This document shows positions 27,090-36,362 of a DNA stretch of 64,000 nt, piece by piece. The position numbers were made by a program, and so were the translations under genes. Position 1 is the stretch's first letter. Every line of letters starts with the position of its first letter. The stretch comes from Paenibacillus hemerocallicola. GTDB lineage: Bacteria > Bacillota > Bacilli > Paenibacillales > NBRC-103111. The DNA is taken from assembly GCF_006265175.1 (NCBI RefSeq), contig NZ_VDCQ01000024.1:1-64000 (forward strand). The letters run 5' to 3'. The notes under the pieces were generated by a model that was given only the letters and a program-made list of their open reading frames with translations, searched no databases and was not told where the DNA came from.

Positions 27090-27122
27090 AATAGACAACC
27101 TAAATAATACATGAATAATTGT

Positions 27123-27250
27123 CGGGGACAAGAACAAGTATGCTTAAGAATCCGCGTAAATCGCGGTTTTTTCATTTTATGAATATATGTTCCTATCTTG
27201 GCTCGGGACAAGAAAATATATCCTTTGTCGTAATTTGGACATAAACATAC
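27123..27250 (+). repeat. GGACAAGAAC-box/terminator repeat, copy 1
   Basis: GGGGACAAGAACAAGTATGC, then hairpin CCGCG-TAAAT-CGCGG with six T, then a reversed box (ATATATGTTCC), then forward box GGGACAAGAAAATATATCC and a degraded last box (GGACATAAACATAC). Same order and orientation as copies 2 and 4. Confidence 0.8.
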
Positions 27251-27418
27251 TCTTTTTAGCGTTTCAACAGTTTGAAGTCCTCTAAAACAATTTGCGGCTC
27301 CGTAGCAATATGCTAAGAAAAGTAGCCTTCTACGCACGGGATGTTTTATGGAATGGGTTTGCCGGCGGACAATCCCATGCAATTATTTAGAACCGGAAAA
27401 TTTTTCGCTTCGCGGGAG

Positions 27419-27449
27419 TTGACCTGGAGTCGCCTCCAGCAAGTAGAAT
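27419..27449 (+). promoter_or_regulatory. MerR-type promoter with 19-base spacer and dyad
   Basis: -35 TTGACC (27419-27424) and -10 TAGAAT (27444-27449) are 19 bases apart. The spacer carries the dyad CTGGAG-TCGC-CTCCAG. This long-spacer, dyad-centred design is the hallmark of MerR-controlled promoters and lies just before a merR gene, so autoregulation is expected. Confidence 0.8.
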
Positions 27450-27473
27450 GAGGTATGAAAGGAGGCATGCTCG

Positions 27474-27869
27474 TTGTACACAATCGGTCAAGTCGTAGAG
27501 ATGACGGGGTTCGGACACGATACGCTCAGGTATTACGAGAAAATCGGGCTGCTCAAGCCGCAGCGCAAACGGTCGGGCGGCGCGCGCGTGTTTAGTGACG
27601 ACGATCTCCGACTGCTGTCCGGACTAAAATGTTTGAAACGGTTGGGAATGTCTTTGGAAGAAATTAAGTCGTTCACGAGTACGAACCGCTGCGTGACCGA
27701 ACTCTCGTCGATGCGCGACGGAGACGAAGCCGTTCTCCGGGATCGAATCGGCCTTCTGACGAACCACTTGGCCCGGATGGAGACGCAGCGCCGCGAACTC
27801 GACGAGCTGATCGATCGGACGAAAAACAACATTCGCCTGTACAACGAGCGGTTAGACGGAACGCCGTAA
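27474..27869 (+). CDS. MerR-family transcriptional regulator
   Basis: 131 residues from TTG 27474, with AGGAGG about 10 bases upstream. N-terminal winged helix (MYTIGQVVEMTGFGHDTLRYYEKIGLL), second half LRLLSGLKCLKRLGMSLEEIKSF, then a coiled coil for dimerisation (about residues 85-125). One Cys in the effector region (NRCV) does not form a metal-site pattern. It resembles the AdhR/small-molecule-responsive MerR group, often divergent from or in operon with a dehydrogenase. The next gene is an NADP-type oxidoreductase 58 bases downstream, a likely target. Confidence 0.9.
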   Translation: MYTIGQVVEMTGFGHDTLRYYEKIGLLKPQRKRSGGARVFSDDDLRLLSGLKCLKRLGMSLEEIKSFTSTNRCVTELSSMRDGDEAVLRDRIGLLTNHLARMETQRRELDELIDRTKNNIRLYNERLDGTP

Positions 27870-27927
27870 ACGTTTCGAACGTTCCGGCGTTCGAGCCTCC
27901 AAAAACACTTGCAGAGGAGATGCGTGC

Positions 27928-28545
27928 GTGAACATTGCAATGATCGGGTCAGGACACATCGGAGGTACGTTGGGGAAAGCATGGGCGGCGAAAGGTCACC
28001 GGGTGACGTTCGGCTCGCGGGATCCGGAAAGCGAACGAATGCGCGCGCTGCTCGAGTCGATCGGCCCGAACGCCGCGGCGGCTCCCGTCAAGGAAGCGGC
28101 CGCGTTCGGCGAAATCGTCGTATTGGCCGTTCCCGGCACGGAAATCGAGCGAGTGCTGGAGGAGGTGGGAGACCTGCGGCGGAAAATCGTCGTCAATGCG
28201 ACGATGTTGTTCGACGGGCGGTCGGCTGACGCGGAAGTGAGGAGGCTCGCGAATGGCGCACGCGTCGTGCGGGCGTTCCATACGTTAACGTGGGAGGCGC
28301 TCGCGAACCCGCGGTTCGGCGGGGCGAACGCCACGCTCTTCATGAGCGGCGAGGACGAAGAAGCCAAGCAAACCGTCTTTCGGCTGGGCGCAAAAGCGGG
28401 ATTCGATATGGTGGACGCGGGCAGTACGGAAGCGATGGCCGAAATCGAAAAGGCGCTCTTTTCGTTCTGGACCGCGCTCTCGCCGCAGTTCGGCCGCGAC
28501 TACGCAATCCGGGTTCTGCGTAGGAAAGAAGCGCAGCCGTCTTAA
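27928..28545 (+). CDS. NADPH-dependent F420-reductase-like / NAD(P)-binding oxidoreductase
   Basis: 205 residues. Rossmann start MNIAMIGSGHIGGTLGKAWAAKGHRVTFGSRDP: GSGHIG binds the dinucleotide, and the SRDP after strand 2 favours NADP. The fold is the NADP-oxidoreductase coenzyme-F420-dependent type (PF03807), widespread in bacteria that lack F420. KIVVNATMLFDG and VVRAFHTLTW are typical of this group. The substrate is unknown. Probably co-transcribed with the MerR gene; an intrinsic terminator follows. Confidence 0.82.
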   Translation: MNIAMIGSGHIGGTLGKAWAAKGHRVTFGSRDPESERMRALLESIGPNAAAAPVKEAAAFGEIVVLAVPGTEIERVLEEVGDLRRKIVVNATMLFDGRSADAEVRRLANGARVVRAFHTLTWEALANPRFGGANATLFMSGEDEEAKQTVFRLGAKAGFDMVDAGSTEAMAEIEKALFSFWTALSPQFGRDYAIRVLRRKEAQPS

Positions 28546-28565
28546 ACCGGGGCCGCACGACAAAA

Positions 28566-28604
28566 CGGACCGCCGCGATCGTCCGACTGCGGCGGTCCGT
28601 TTTT
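28566..28604 (+). terminator. intrinsic terminator
   Basis: CGGACCGCCGC (28566-28576) pairs with GCGGCGGTCCG (28589-28599) over 11 bp, followed by five T. It ends the MerR/oxidoreductase unit. Confidence 0.9.
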
Positions 28605-28814
28605 GTTGCGGCAAAACACCGATAGACCGCCAAGTTGGCCGCCTCAACGAGCGATTACATTACGAACAGGCAGGCCCATCTGAACGATACGTGGTTGCAC
28701 ACGACAAGCCGGGCAAAAAACAAATAAAACAGTCGAATAATTCCCGAAGAGGAGACGAAACGATTATTCTGTGGACGAGCGGACAACTTCTTGTCGTTTA
28801 ACGGGTCAAGTTCT

Positions 28815-28960
28815 GTCGAGGGACAAGAACTTATATGCTTTGGAATCCGCGTAGATCGCGGATTTTTTATTTGAAGGATATATGTTCTTGTCCTGAGCCA
28901 TGGACAAGAACATATATCCTTCACCGTATGAGGACAAGAACTTATATGCATTGCCGTATC
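28815..28960 (+). repeat. GGACAAGAAC-box/terminator repeat, copy 2 (most complete)
   Basis: Forward box GGACAAGAACTTATATGC at 28821; hairpin AATCCGCG-TAGAT-CGCGGATT plus T run; reversed box GGATATATGTTCTTGTCC; forward box GGACAAGAACATATATCC at 28902; forward box GGACAAGAACTTATATGC at 28932, ending TTGCCGTATC. The first and reversed boxes could pair around the hairpin. It stands 200 bases upstream of the Gfo/Idh gene. Confidence 0.88.
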
Positions 28961-29064
28961 ATTCATAAGCAGGATTCCCAGTTATATGCTGCACGGATCT
29001 TTCAAGCATGAAGGCTGGGGAAATCACTCGAACGATCTTTGGGCAAAGACAGCATTGCTATTAT

Positions 29065-29156
29065 GGAAAACGTTTGGTATTATTAATTTCGTCAAATAAA
29101 TCAATTACACAAAGGGATTGTTTAGTTTTGTAATGTATTTTTAGAAAACGTTAAAG
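29065..29156 (+). promoter_or_regulatory. two AAAACGTT operator-like sites upstream of the Gfo/Idh gene
   Basis: GGAAAACGTTTGG (29065-29077) and AGAAAACGTTAAAG (29143-29156) share a central AAAACGTT, the core of many LacI-family and CcpA operators. The LacI gene at 32240 is in the same locus. Binding is inferred; neither matches the full cre consensus. Confidence 0.4.
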
Positions 29157-29159
29157 TGG

Positions 29160-30374
29160 GTGCTGGAAGTGAAAAAATACGCAATTGTCGGAACAGGGGA
29201 CAGGGCGGCTGCATTCGGAAAACCGATGGCGGACGCTTTTCCGAACGAGGTCGAGCTTGTAGGCGTGTTCGATATCAATCCACTGCGAGCAAATAAGTTC
29301 GCACAGGAGCATGGCGGAATTCCCGTTTATGCCGATTTCGATACATTGCTTGCTCGGAGCGGCGCCGAGCTTTATATCATCGCAACGCCGGATTATACCC
29401 ATCACGAATACATCATCCGAACGATGGAAGCCGGTTTTGACGTTGTTACCGAAAAGCCGATGACGACAGACAGCGACAAGTGCAAAGCGATATTGGAGGC
29501 GGAACGACGTACGGGGCGGCAAGTGACGGTCGCCTTCAACTGCAGGTTCATGCCCTATATGGCCCAATTGAAAAAAATCATCGAGGAGGGAACGATCGGC
29601 CGGCTGTTGAGTATCGATTTTAACTGGTACCTCGACACGACTCACGGAGCGCAATATTTCCGCCGTTGGCACCGACATATGAATCAAAGCGGCGGGCTGC
29701 TCGTTCACAAATCGACCCATCATTTCGATTTGGTCAATTGGTGGCTGGACGATCAGCCGGCGCAAGTCAATGCGATGGGAACCCGACAATATTTCGGGCC
29801 CGCAAGGGAGCAAAGAGGGGAACGCTGCTTGACGTGCGACTTCAAAAAATCTTGCGAGCATTATTACGATATTCAAGCCAACAAATTTATCCGCGAGCAT
29901 TATTACGATAACGAGAAGAAGGATGGCTACATCCGGGACAAATGCGTGTTTGGCGACGACATTGACATCTATGACACGATGTCTGTCCAGGTCCAATACA
30001 AAAGAGGCGCCTTGCTGAACTACACCTTGGTGGCGCACAGTCCTTATAAAAATTGGACCGCCACGTTCAACGGAACGGAGGGGAGAATGGAAGCGGGCGA
30101 ATACTTCAGGGGACCGCGAGCCGAAGAGCCCATGCACCAAATTCAAATCTATAACCGCGCCGGGGAGGTGATCAGCCGCCAGACCAAAAAAGCGACGGGC
30201 TCGCACGGAGGCGGTGACTACCGTCTTCAACAGATGATCTGCATGCAATCGAAGGATGAACTGCGGCAGCGCGCCGGTTCCATGTCGGGAGCCATGTCCC
30301 TGCTGATCGGTGTTGCCGCGAATCGTTCCATTGTGGAAGGAAAGTGCATACGGATTCAAGACTTGCTGGATTGA
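29160..30374 (+). CDS. Gfo/Idh/MocA-family oxidoreductase
   Basis: 404 residues from GTG 29160; GTG 29169 is an equally plausible start. Rossmann motif AIVGTGDRAAAFG at the N-terminus, EKPMT near residue 100 (the conserved EKP loop that contacts NAD(P)), and the GFO_IDH_MocA C-terminal sheet with GGLLVHKSTHHFDLVNWW. A cysteine pair (RCLTCDFKKSC) marks a subgroup common in carbohydrate loci of Paenibacillus. It should oxidise or epimerise a sugar or inositol-type substrate in the cytoplasm. It opens the 29-34 kb locus. Confidence 0.88.
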   Translation: MLEVKKYAIVGTGDRAAAFGKPMADAFPNEVELVGVFDINPLRANKFAQEHGGIPVYADFDTLLARSGAELYIIATPDYTHHEYIIRTMEAGFDVVTEKPMTTDSDKCKAILEAERRTGRQVTVAFNCRFMPYMAQLKKIIEEGTIGRLLSIDFNWYLDTTHGAQYFRRWHRHMNQSGGLLVHKSTHHFDLVNWWLDDQPAQVNAMGTRQYFGPAREQRGERCLTCDFKKSCEHYYDIQANKFIREHYYDNEKKDGYIRDKCVFGDDIDIYDTMSVQVQYKRGALLNYTLVAHSPYKNWTATFNGTEGRMEAGEYFRGPRAEEPMHQIQIYNRAGEVISRQTKKATGSHGGGDYRLQQMICMQSKDELRQRAGSMSGAMSLLIGVAANRSIVEGKCIRIQDLLD

Positions 30375-30384
30375 TTTCATTAGA

Positions 30385-30795
30385 CGATGTGCTAGAACGT
30401 CAAAGAAATCGGTTTCTAGCCCAATCAGCAGAAGAAAGCTGCTTACCGCTTTCGGCAGCCGGGCAGCTGCTGCCCGCGGCTTGGATGCCATTGATACGTA
30501 TTGGAGCGGAAACGACTTGACGATTACGAACAACCTGGTGGACACAACGGCCTATCATGGATTTGACCTGAAAGGCATTTTGCCGGATACGTGACGGACA
30601 ACCAGATCATCGCGTGCTGCGGGAGAGGGAATTTATCCAACAATCCGAAGACAAAATCCGCTTCCGGCGGGGACGACGGCCGTCAAAAGCAGGCGATCCG
30701 CATTGCCGGGAATCTTCGGCGGTGCGGACTGCATCGCATTGCTGGAAGGCAATGTGCAGGAGGGGACCAACGCGGCCTATCGCGCATGGCGGAGT
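30385..30795 (+). pseudogene. decayed Tat-exported beta-helix (pectate-lyase-like) gene
   Basis: One frame reads SSPISRRKLLTAFG, a twin-arginine start like those at 1, 34556 and 62636. It then jumps directly to beta-helix text (WSGNDLTITNNLVDTTAYHGFDLKGI) and stops at 30594. Further family-like text (DNQIIACCGRG, then GGADCIALLEGNV in another frame) runs to about 30795. The N-terminal cap and most of the helix are deleted and the frame is broken. Confidence 0.6.
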
Positions 30796-30829
30796 GAATG
30801 TGTCCAATTCTCAAACGAGGAGAAGAAGA

Positions 30830-32161
30830 ATGAAGAAACCAGCACATTGGATTACCCTGGGTGGACTCGCATTGCTGACGCTTGGTTTTGTCACCGCTTG
30901 CCAAAAGCAAGAGAACAAGCAGATGAAGGCGCCGTCGAAGGCCGAGGAATCGATTGTCGATCAAAAATTGGAGCTCGTATTTCATTCGAGCAGCGGCGAT
31001 ACTGAAGCATCGTTCAATACATTCTATGGAGACGCGCTCAGGAGGAAGTTCCCGAATTGGACGATCACCTACATCCGCAGTGCTGCAGGTAGGACGCTTC
31101 CGGAGCTGCTCGTGATGAATCAAAAAGTGGACGTCTTGTACAGTGCAAGCAATACGTTTAATGAAATGGCCATGCCGGTCGAGCTTCAATATGATATGAC
31201 CGGGCTGATCCAAAAGCACAGTATCGATCTGCGCCAGTATCAATCAGACTTGATTGAAGGGCTGCGTACGACAAACGGCGAAATATATGCGTTGCCAATC
31301 ACAAATATCGTGCAGTCGTTGTTTTACAACAAATCCATCTTCGATCAATTCGGTGTTCCGTACCCCATAGACGGCATGACTTGGGAAAGCATGCTGCAAA
31401 CGGCCCAGCGCCTGACCCGGAAAGAGGGGGAAAAGCAGTATCTTGGCTTTGCCGCATCGCCGTCATTTCTGAACATGAATCCGTACGGGCAATCGTTCTG
31501 GGATACGAAGTCGGAAATGCCGACATTCCAGGAGGATGTTTGGAAACGGCTGATTCAACAATATTTTATCGTTTCGGCGCAAGGGCCGGGCTATAAGGAA
31601 TGGGTGATTGCGAACAATCGTCTTCCCTATCGCCTAGAATTGACCAATTCCCAGCAACTGGCGATGTTTGTGTTTAACTCGCAGTTCCCTCTGACAGTCC
31701 CGGAAGATATGAAGAAGATTGACTGGGACATGATCGCGCTGCCCACTCTTGCCGAGAAGCCCGGCGTTGGCTCCCAGTCGACGCCGTACGTCATGGGGGT
31801 TACAAGCATATCGGAGAACAAGGATGCCGCCATAACGGCGATTCAATATTTGATGTCGCTGGAGATGCAGACCGATTATTCCCGAAAAGGCTTTATGCCG
31901 GTGCTGGATCGCGAAGATGTCCGCATTCCGTTTGCGCAGGATACGGTATTCAAGGATAAAAACTGGCAATCGGTTTTCTACAACAAGCCGGGTCCTATGG
32001 CGAAAAGCAGCCGATACGAACTGATGGCGGGCAGACAGCTGCATGCGGTCGTTCCTCGAATCGTGAAAGGGGAGGTCGATTTGAATACCGCGCTTAGAGA
32101 AGCGGCAGAAAACGCACAAAAGGCGGTTGCGGAGGTGAAAAGTAGCGTTAAGGTCCCGTAA
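30830..32161 (+). CDS. ABC transporter extracellular solute-binding lipoprotein
   Basis: 443 residues from ATG 30830 (GAGGAGAAG upstream); the frame opens far upstream but only this start gives a lipoprotein signal (LALLTLGFVTACQ). It has the CUT1 sugar-binding fold with the shared YNKSIFDQFGVPYPIDGMTWES. It is the most divergent of the four paralogues in this window. No permease genes adjoin; LacI follows after 78 bases. The sugar is unknown, and the neighbouring beta-helix genes point to polysaccharide fragments. Confidence 0.9.
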   Translation: MKKPAHWITLGGLALLTLGFVTACQKQENKQMKAPSKAEESIVDQKLELVFHSSSGDTEASFNTFYGDALRRKFPNWTITYIRSAAGRTLPELLVMNQKVDVLYSASNTFNEMAMPVELQYDMTGLIQKHSIDLRQYQSDLIEGLRTTNGEIYALPITNIVQSLFYNKSIFDQFGVPYPIDGMTWESMLQTAQRLTRKEGEKQYLGFAASPSFLNMNPYGQSFWDTKSEMPTFQEDVWKRLIQQYFIVSAQGPGYKEWVIANNRLPYRLELTNSQQLAMFVFNSQFPLTVPEDMKKIDWDMIALPTLAEKPGVGSQSTPYVMGVTSISENKDAAITAIQYLMSLEMQTDYSRKGFMPVLDREDVRIPFAQDTVFKDKNWQSVFYNKPGPMAKSSRYELMAGRQLHAVVPRIVKGEVDLNTALREAAENAQKAVAEVKSSVKVP

Positions 32162-32239
32162 CCGCCGTGGATGGCAATGTCCCCGATTCTCATTTATAAT
32201 GAAAGCATAGACCAGAACTTTCATGAATCGGGTGAATCC

Positions 32240-33232
32240 GTGGTTACGATTAAAGATATTGCTCAAATGGCGGGCGTCAGCTTCACGACGGTGTCTAAAG
32301 CGCTTAACGGCGAACCGGGTGTCCGCGCGGAAACTAGAAACAAAATCATAGCAATCGCCAATAAACTGAATTATGTTCCGAATCTTGCCGCCCGCCGCCT
32401 AGTCGACCGCAAATCGGACAGCATCGGCTTGATTTGGCCGAACAAATCCGGTCTGTTTCTTTATCACTTGTTCGAGCAATTTCAAATCCAGGCCGAAAAG
32501 GCAGGATACTCGGTGATGGTTGCGTTGGGAAACCCGGCGGCGGGGGTTCGAACTTTCATGAAACATTTTGTCGATACTATCGTTGTATGGCCGACTGCAG
32601 AGAATACGTCCCCGGAATTTATCCGGACGAGAGAATCGTTTCAGGGAACGATGCTGATGTTCAACAGTTCTCCAAGTCCTTACTACCATACCATATCCAT
32701 TGACCGACAAGAGGCGATTCAACAAGCTGTGGATCATCTTTCCGGGCTCGGCCACCGCAAGATCAGCTTTATCGGCTACAATTCGGAGAAGATCACAGGG
32801 TTTGACCGGGCCGGACAGCTTCTTCAACTAGAAGACCATCCCGACCGTCTCATCTTTACTCCGAAAAACGCTCCGGAATCGTGGAATCGGGTAGCGGATA
32901 TGCTCCGCAAAACGAAATCGCAGCGCCCGACGGCGCTAATAGTCGACAGCTATATCGCGATGTTCAAACTGCTGAAGCTGTGCAGAATGTGCAATGTGAG
33001 GATCCCGGAAGATCTTTCGCTCATCGCCTACGACGATGTTCCGGAACTTGAGGAGATGACGGACATTGTGGTTACGACAGTCGGGCCGAACGTCGAGCAT
33101 TTGGCGAGCGCGGCACTGGATATTTTGACCGGGCACGGGCATCCGGCGGAAGGCGGGTATCGTCATGTAAAAGTGGCTTCTCAATTGGCCGTCCGTGGAA
33201 CGACCCGACCGGTCTCGGACTATGCCATGTGA
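32240..33232 (+). CDS. LacI-family transcriptional regulator
   Basis: 330 residues from GTG 32240, which puts the helix-turn-helix at the N-terminus (TIKDIAQMAGVSFTTVSKALNG, then hinge helix NLAARRLV); the frame is open to 32171. The rest is a periplasmic-binding-protein-like sensor (VDHLSGLGHRKISFIGYN, LIAYDDVPELEEMTDIVVTTV). It should repress sugar genes until an inducer binds. Likely targets are the Gfo/Idh-SBP genes upstream, where AAAACGTT sites lie. Confidence 0.9.
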   Translation: MVTIKDIAQMAGVSFTTVSKALNGEPGVRAETRNKIIAIANKLNYVPNLAARRLVDRKSDSIGLIWPNKSGLFLYHLFEQFQIQAEKAGYSVMVALGNPAAGVRTFMKHFVDTIVVWPTAENTSPEFIRTRESFQGTMLMFNSSPSPYYHTISIDRQEAIQQAVDHLSGLGHRKISFIGYNSEKITGFDRAGQLLQLEDHPDRLIFTPKNAPESWNRVADMLRKTKSQRPTALIVDSYIAMFKLLKLCRMCNVRIPEDLSLIAYDDVPELEEMTDIVVTTVGPNVEHLASAALDILTGHGHPAEGGYRHVKVASQLAVRGTTRPVSDYAM

Positions 33233-33334
33233 CCGACTGCAGGCGTTCGTTCCAAAAGTAAAGCGCAACAGTTGCTGCACACAGCCCTCTATAGTATTGG
33301 GATTTGTGCTTCTCATCCTGTAAATCCAAGCATC

Positions 33335-33448
33335 CTTTTCCGCTTAAAACGCGGATTTTTTATTTTAGGGATATATGTTCCTGTCCAAACTATAGGCATC
33401 AAGGAATACTATGAATACGGGGACAAGAACATATAAGCATTGCCGTAA
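33335..33448 (+). repeat. GGACAAGAAC-box/terminator repeat, copy 3 (degenerate)
   Basis: The first box is eroded. The hairpin is CCGC-TTAAAAC-GCGG with T run, then reversed box GGATATATGTTCCTGTCC and, 40 bases on, forward box GGACAAGAACATATAAGCATTGCCGTA. After it comes CTAATGATTTGTT, also seen after copy 5 (CTAATAATTTGTT). Confidence 0.75.
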
Positions 33449-33490
33449 AACTAATGATTTGTTTAAGCTCAATAGTATGACATAACGAGA

Positions 33491-33533
33491 CAGCCGGCGA
33501 ATCGCTCGGCTGCTTCGTTCACCTAAAGGGCAG
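33491..33533 (+). repeat. CAGCCG hairpin with TTCACCTAAAGGGCAG tail
   Basis: CAGCCG (33491) pairs with CGGCTG (33507-33512) and is followed by TTCACCTAAAGGGCAG. A sister copy is at 59471-59516 (GCAGCCG, CGGCTGC, then CTCACCTAACAGGCAG). Both lie in intergenic DNA on the plus strand. Confidence 0.5.
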
Positions 33534-33602
33534 GAGGATGAATAACAACACCATGGTAGCCGATCTCGAAACGGCCTGCTGACCTGATGGAGGGACATTT
33601 GG

Positions 33603-34430
33603 ATGGAACGTGCTCCGATCGACAATTATGTGCCGCGGCTTTTTTACTCCATGTACTGGAGACGCAAGGACCGTTTTTTGCTTTATGAAGATTTGTGCCG
33701 GGAGTGGACGATTTTTGCTGTTGAGGATGGATCGTTTTATTACGAGTTTGGGGACCGGAAAGGAATCGCGACATTTGGCGATTTGGTCGTATGCCCGGCT
33801 CAGACCGTTCTGCGAAGAGTCGTCATTCAACCATTAACGTTTTATGTATTCCGGCTGCGGTGGACCGATTTGGACGGGATGGAGGCGGGATTCCATTCCG
33901 AGACACCTCTTATTGCCGGTAAAATCAGTTTCCAGAATACGAAGCGGCTCTCCTCCAATTTCGCGATGATGCGGGAGGCGGAGGAGCGTAACGAGCGTCA
34001 TCGCATGACGATCCACAACCATTATGTGCAAGATATGTGGTATTTGTATGGCAAAGAATACAGAAGCATGCATGGCCTGTCGTCTGACGAAGCAGACAGT
34101 TCCACCGCGGATCCCGTCATGGTTCAGGCGGTTGCGATGCTGCAGCAGCGGGCGTTCGAGCCGTTTGAACTACGGGAGATTGCGTCCGCTCTGCAGCTCA
34201 GCCCGGCGCGCTTTACGCAAAAATTCAAACAACAGTTTTCGGTCACCCCGAATGAGTATCTTGTTTCTTACCGGTTGAAACGGGCTAAAAGCTTGCTGCT
34301 GGAAACCAATTTGACCATGAATCAGATTGCGGAATGTATCGGCTACCAGGACGGCTACTATGTCAGCAAATTGTTTCGCAAATATTTTAATGTGACGCCA
34401 TCGATGTACCGCAGTACACATTCTGTCTAA
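33603..34430 (+). CDS. AraC-family transcriptional regulator
   Basis: 275 residues; ATG preceded by GGAGGG. N-terminal cupin-like sensor (EWTIFAVEDGSFYYEFG, GDLVVCPAQTVLRRVV), C-terminal double helix-turn-helix (FELREIASALQLSPARFTQKFKQQF, then IGYQDGYYVSKLFRKYFNVTPSMYR). It lies 125 bases before the beta-helix gene at 34556, its probable target, and after repeat copy 3. Confidence 0.92.
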   Translation: MERAPIDNYVPRLFYSMYWRRKDRFLLYEDLCREWTIFAVEDGSFYYEFGDRKGIATFGDLVVCPAQTVLRRVVIQPLTFYVFRLRWTDLDGMEAGFHSETPLIAGKISFQNTKRLSSNFAMMREAEERNERHRMTIHNHYVQDMWYLYGKEYRSMHGLSSDEADSSTADPVMVQAVAMLQQRAFEPFELREIASALQLSPARFTQKFKQQFSVTPNEYLVSYRLKRAKSLLLETNLTMNQIAECIGYQDGYYVSKLFRKYFNVTPSMYRSTHSV

Positions 34431-34475
34431 CGATTAAATTGGATACATTCGCGCGTAAATGGAAGCCATTCTTTA

Positions 34476-34489
34476 TGAAAACGATTTCA
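34476..34489 (+). promoter_or_regulatory. cre site (CcpA box)
   Basis: TGAAAACGATTTCA matches the Bacillus cre consensus TGWAANCGNTNWCA at every fixed position. It lies 66 bases upstream of the ATG at 34556, so carbon catabolite control of the beta-helix gene is expected. Confidence 0.75.
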
Positions 34490-34555
34490 ACTATGCTGAA
34501 ACAGAAGCGTACCCCCGATGGGAAGCGCCATATTTCATGCAGGGAGGAATTGAGG

Positions 34556-36328
34556 ATGGATGACCATCAACCAAGCAAATGGGAGGACAGTGAACGTTCT
34601 CGTTTGCGACTAAGCAGAAGAAAAATGCTTGCTTCTGTCGGCATGGCAGGAGCTGCGCTCGCATCCGGAGCGTTTATGACCGATGTGTTTGCTAAGCCTG
34701 CACAGACGGTGACAGAGAATGTGTACGGAACAGGGCAACCGTGGCTGGCGCATTGGGCGAAGCTTGGGGCGGTGAATGTTCTCGATTATGGCGCAAAGGG
34801 GGACGGCGTGACAGACGATACAGCGGCTTTTGCTGCTGCTGCAAGCGAAGGGAAGCCGATTCTCGTCCCGAAGACGGCGGCATGGTATGTGCTGCAAACA
34901 ATGATAAATTTGACCAACTCGATCATCGGTATCGGAATGCCGGACATTCGCATGCAGCAGCCGGACGGATCGGATAACAAACGGATGTTTTCCATTGTAG
35001 GGTATCGCGGTGGCGGCTTGCATATTGCCGGTTTGCGTTTGGACGGGCAGTATACGGGCGGGGAGCTGGGAGAGCAATCGCATTTGCTCCGCATCATTGA
35101 TTCGCGGCACGTCCATGTCCATCATAACGTCCTGGTCGATCCTTACGGAGATTGTGTCTATTTGGGATCCCATAACGGTGTCTCGTTTTTGGCCCCTTGT
35201 GAGCAAATCTACATTTACGACAACGAAATGTCGGGTCCGAGGCGGTGCGTCGTTGCAGTCGTATCGGCACGCAGCGTCTGGATTCGAAATAACGTGATGA
35301 ATCATCCGCACAACTATGTGGCGTGCATCGATTTAGAGCCGAATAAAACTTCGACGGGCAAGGAATTGGTGGAAGATGTATGGATTGAAGGAAATACGTT
35401 TTACTCCACCGGGCATTTTGTAAACTCGTTGACGCCAAATGTCGGCCTGCCCAACAAACGGATTACGGTTCACAACAATCAAGGGAGATCCCGCTATTTA
35501 TTCCGTTGCAATTCCAATTATGAGGGCAATACAGAAGAGGTCCGCATTACGAACAATTTGTTTTATGGGTCGGTTGGCGAGGCGCGGATGTTATCCATCT
35601 CGAAAATTTTAAAAGGATTGGTGATCCGCGGCAATCAGGATTACGCGACAGGAGCTCAAGGATGGGTGATTCAAAATGCGGTCGCGCCTGTTATTGCTGA
35701 TAACTGCATCGAGGCAAGCCGGGCTGTTGCGATGGCGTTGTGGAACTGCAAACAAGTCAAGCTGCATGGCAATCAGATCAAAGATGTGTATTCGTCGTAC
35801 GGTGCTGTGCAGTTTCTGGGCAATCCTTCGAGCGGGCATCACATTAGCGCCAACTCGCTGGTACATACGGACTACGGATTTGTGTTCAAGGAAGTGGTGA
35901 CCGATACGTTATTCGACGGGAACGTCATTGACGCGAAACGGTTTGCGATCAAAATGGAACCGGAGAGCCAACCTTCCGACATCAAGATCACCGGAACCAA
36001 TTTGTTTACGGGAGAGGGGGTTCCTGTCGGGGGGGCGGATACACTTTCCCGTCTCTATACTCCGGAAGCCATATCGAAAGGGGCCGGGGTCATATGGGCA
36101 GACGCCATTCCGGTTTCAGGGACATGGAGTCAAAGCAGCATTGTGATGAACCGCCTTGCACAATCGTCGAGCACTCTGGGGTGGGTTTGTGTGCAGGGAG
36201 GAACACCGGGACAATGGCAGCCGTTTGGCATTGTCGGGGAAGAGCGGCTTGTGCTGAAGGCACCGGGCGGCAGCCGGTATTCCATCCAAATTGACGACAC
36301 AGGTACGTTAATGACACAGCCGTTGTAA
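34556..36328 (+). CDS. pectate-lyase-fold (right-handed beta-helix) protein, Tat signal
   Basis: 590 residues from ATG 34556 (GGGAGGAATTGAGG upstream; the frame opens at 34439). Tat signal RLSRRKMLASVGMAGAALASG, cap motif [19 protein letters not shown], then a long beta-helix (HVHVHHNVLVDPYGDCVYLG, IYIYDNEMSG, ITNNLFYG). The C-terminal module is STLGWVCVQGGTPGQWQPFG. Probably exported folded and acting on an extracellular polysaccharide. A perfect cre site lies upstream and a terminator downstream. It is the intact counterpart of the broken copies at 1 and 30385. Confidence 0.88.
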   Translation: MDDHQPSKWEDSERSRLRLSRRKMLASVGMAGAALASGAFMTDVFAKPAQTVTENVYGTGQPWLAHWAKLGAVNVLDYGAKGDGVTDDTAAFAAAASEGKPILVPKTAAWYVLQTMINLTNSIIGIGMPDIRMQQPDGSDNKRMFSIVGYRGGGLHIAGLRLDGQYTGGELGEQSHLLRIIDSRHVHVHHNVLVDPYGDCVYLGSHNGVSFLAPCEQIYIYDNEMSGPRRCVVAVVSARSVWIRNNVMNHPHNYVACIDLEPNKTSTGKELVEDVWIEGNTFYSTGHFVNSLTPNVGLPNKRITVHNNQGRSRYLFRCNSNYEGNTEEVRITNNLFYGSVGEARMLSISKILKGLVIRGNQDYATGAQGWVIQNAVAPVIADNCIEASRAVAMALWNCKQVKLHGNQIKDVYSSYGAVQFLGNPSSGHHISANSLVHTDYGFVFKEVVTDTLFDGNVIDAKRFAIKMEPESQPSDIKITGTNLFTGEGVPVGGADTLSRLYTPEAISKGAGVIWADAIPVSGTWSQSSIVMNRLAQSSSTLGWVCVQGGTPGQWQPFGIVGEERLVLKAPGGSRYSIQIDDTGTLMTQPL

Positions 36329-36362
36329 CAGACTCGTATGGGCAGCAGCACAGCACCACAGC

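Noticed and set aside
28815-28960. CRISPR array from the ~30-base spaced GGACAAGAAC boxes
   Set aside because: Only two or three boxes per site, one of them reversed, a terminator hairpin inside, similar spacers between copies and no cas genes.
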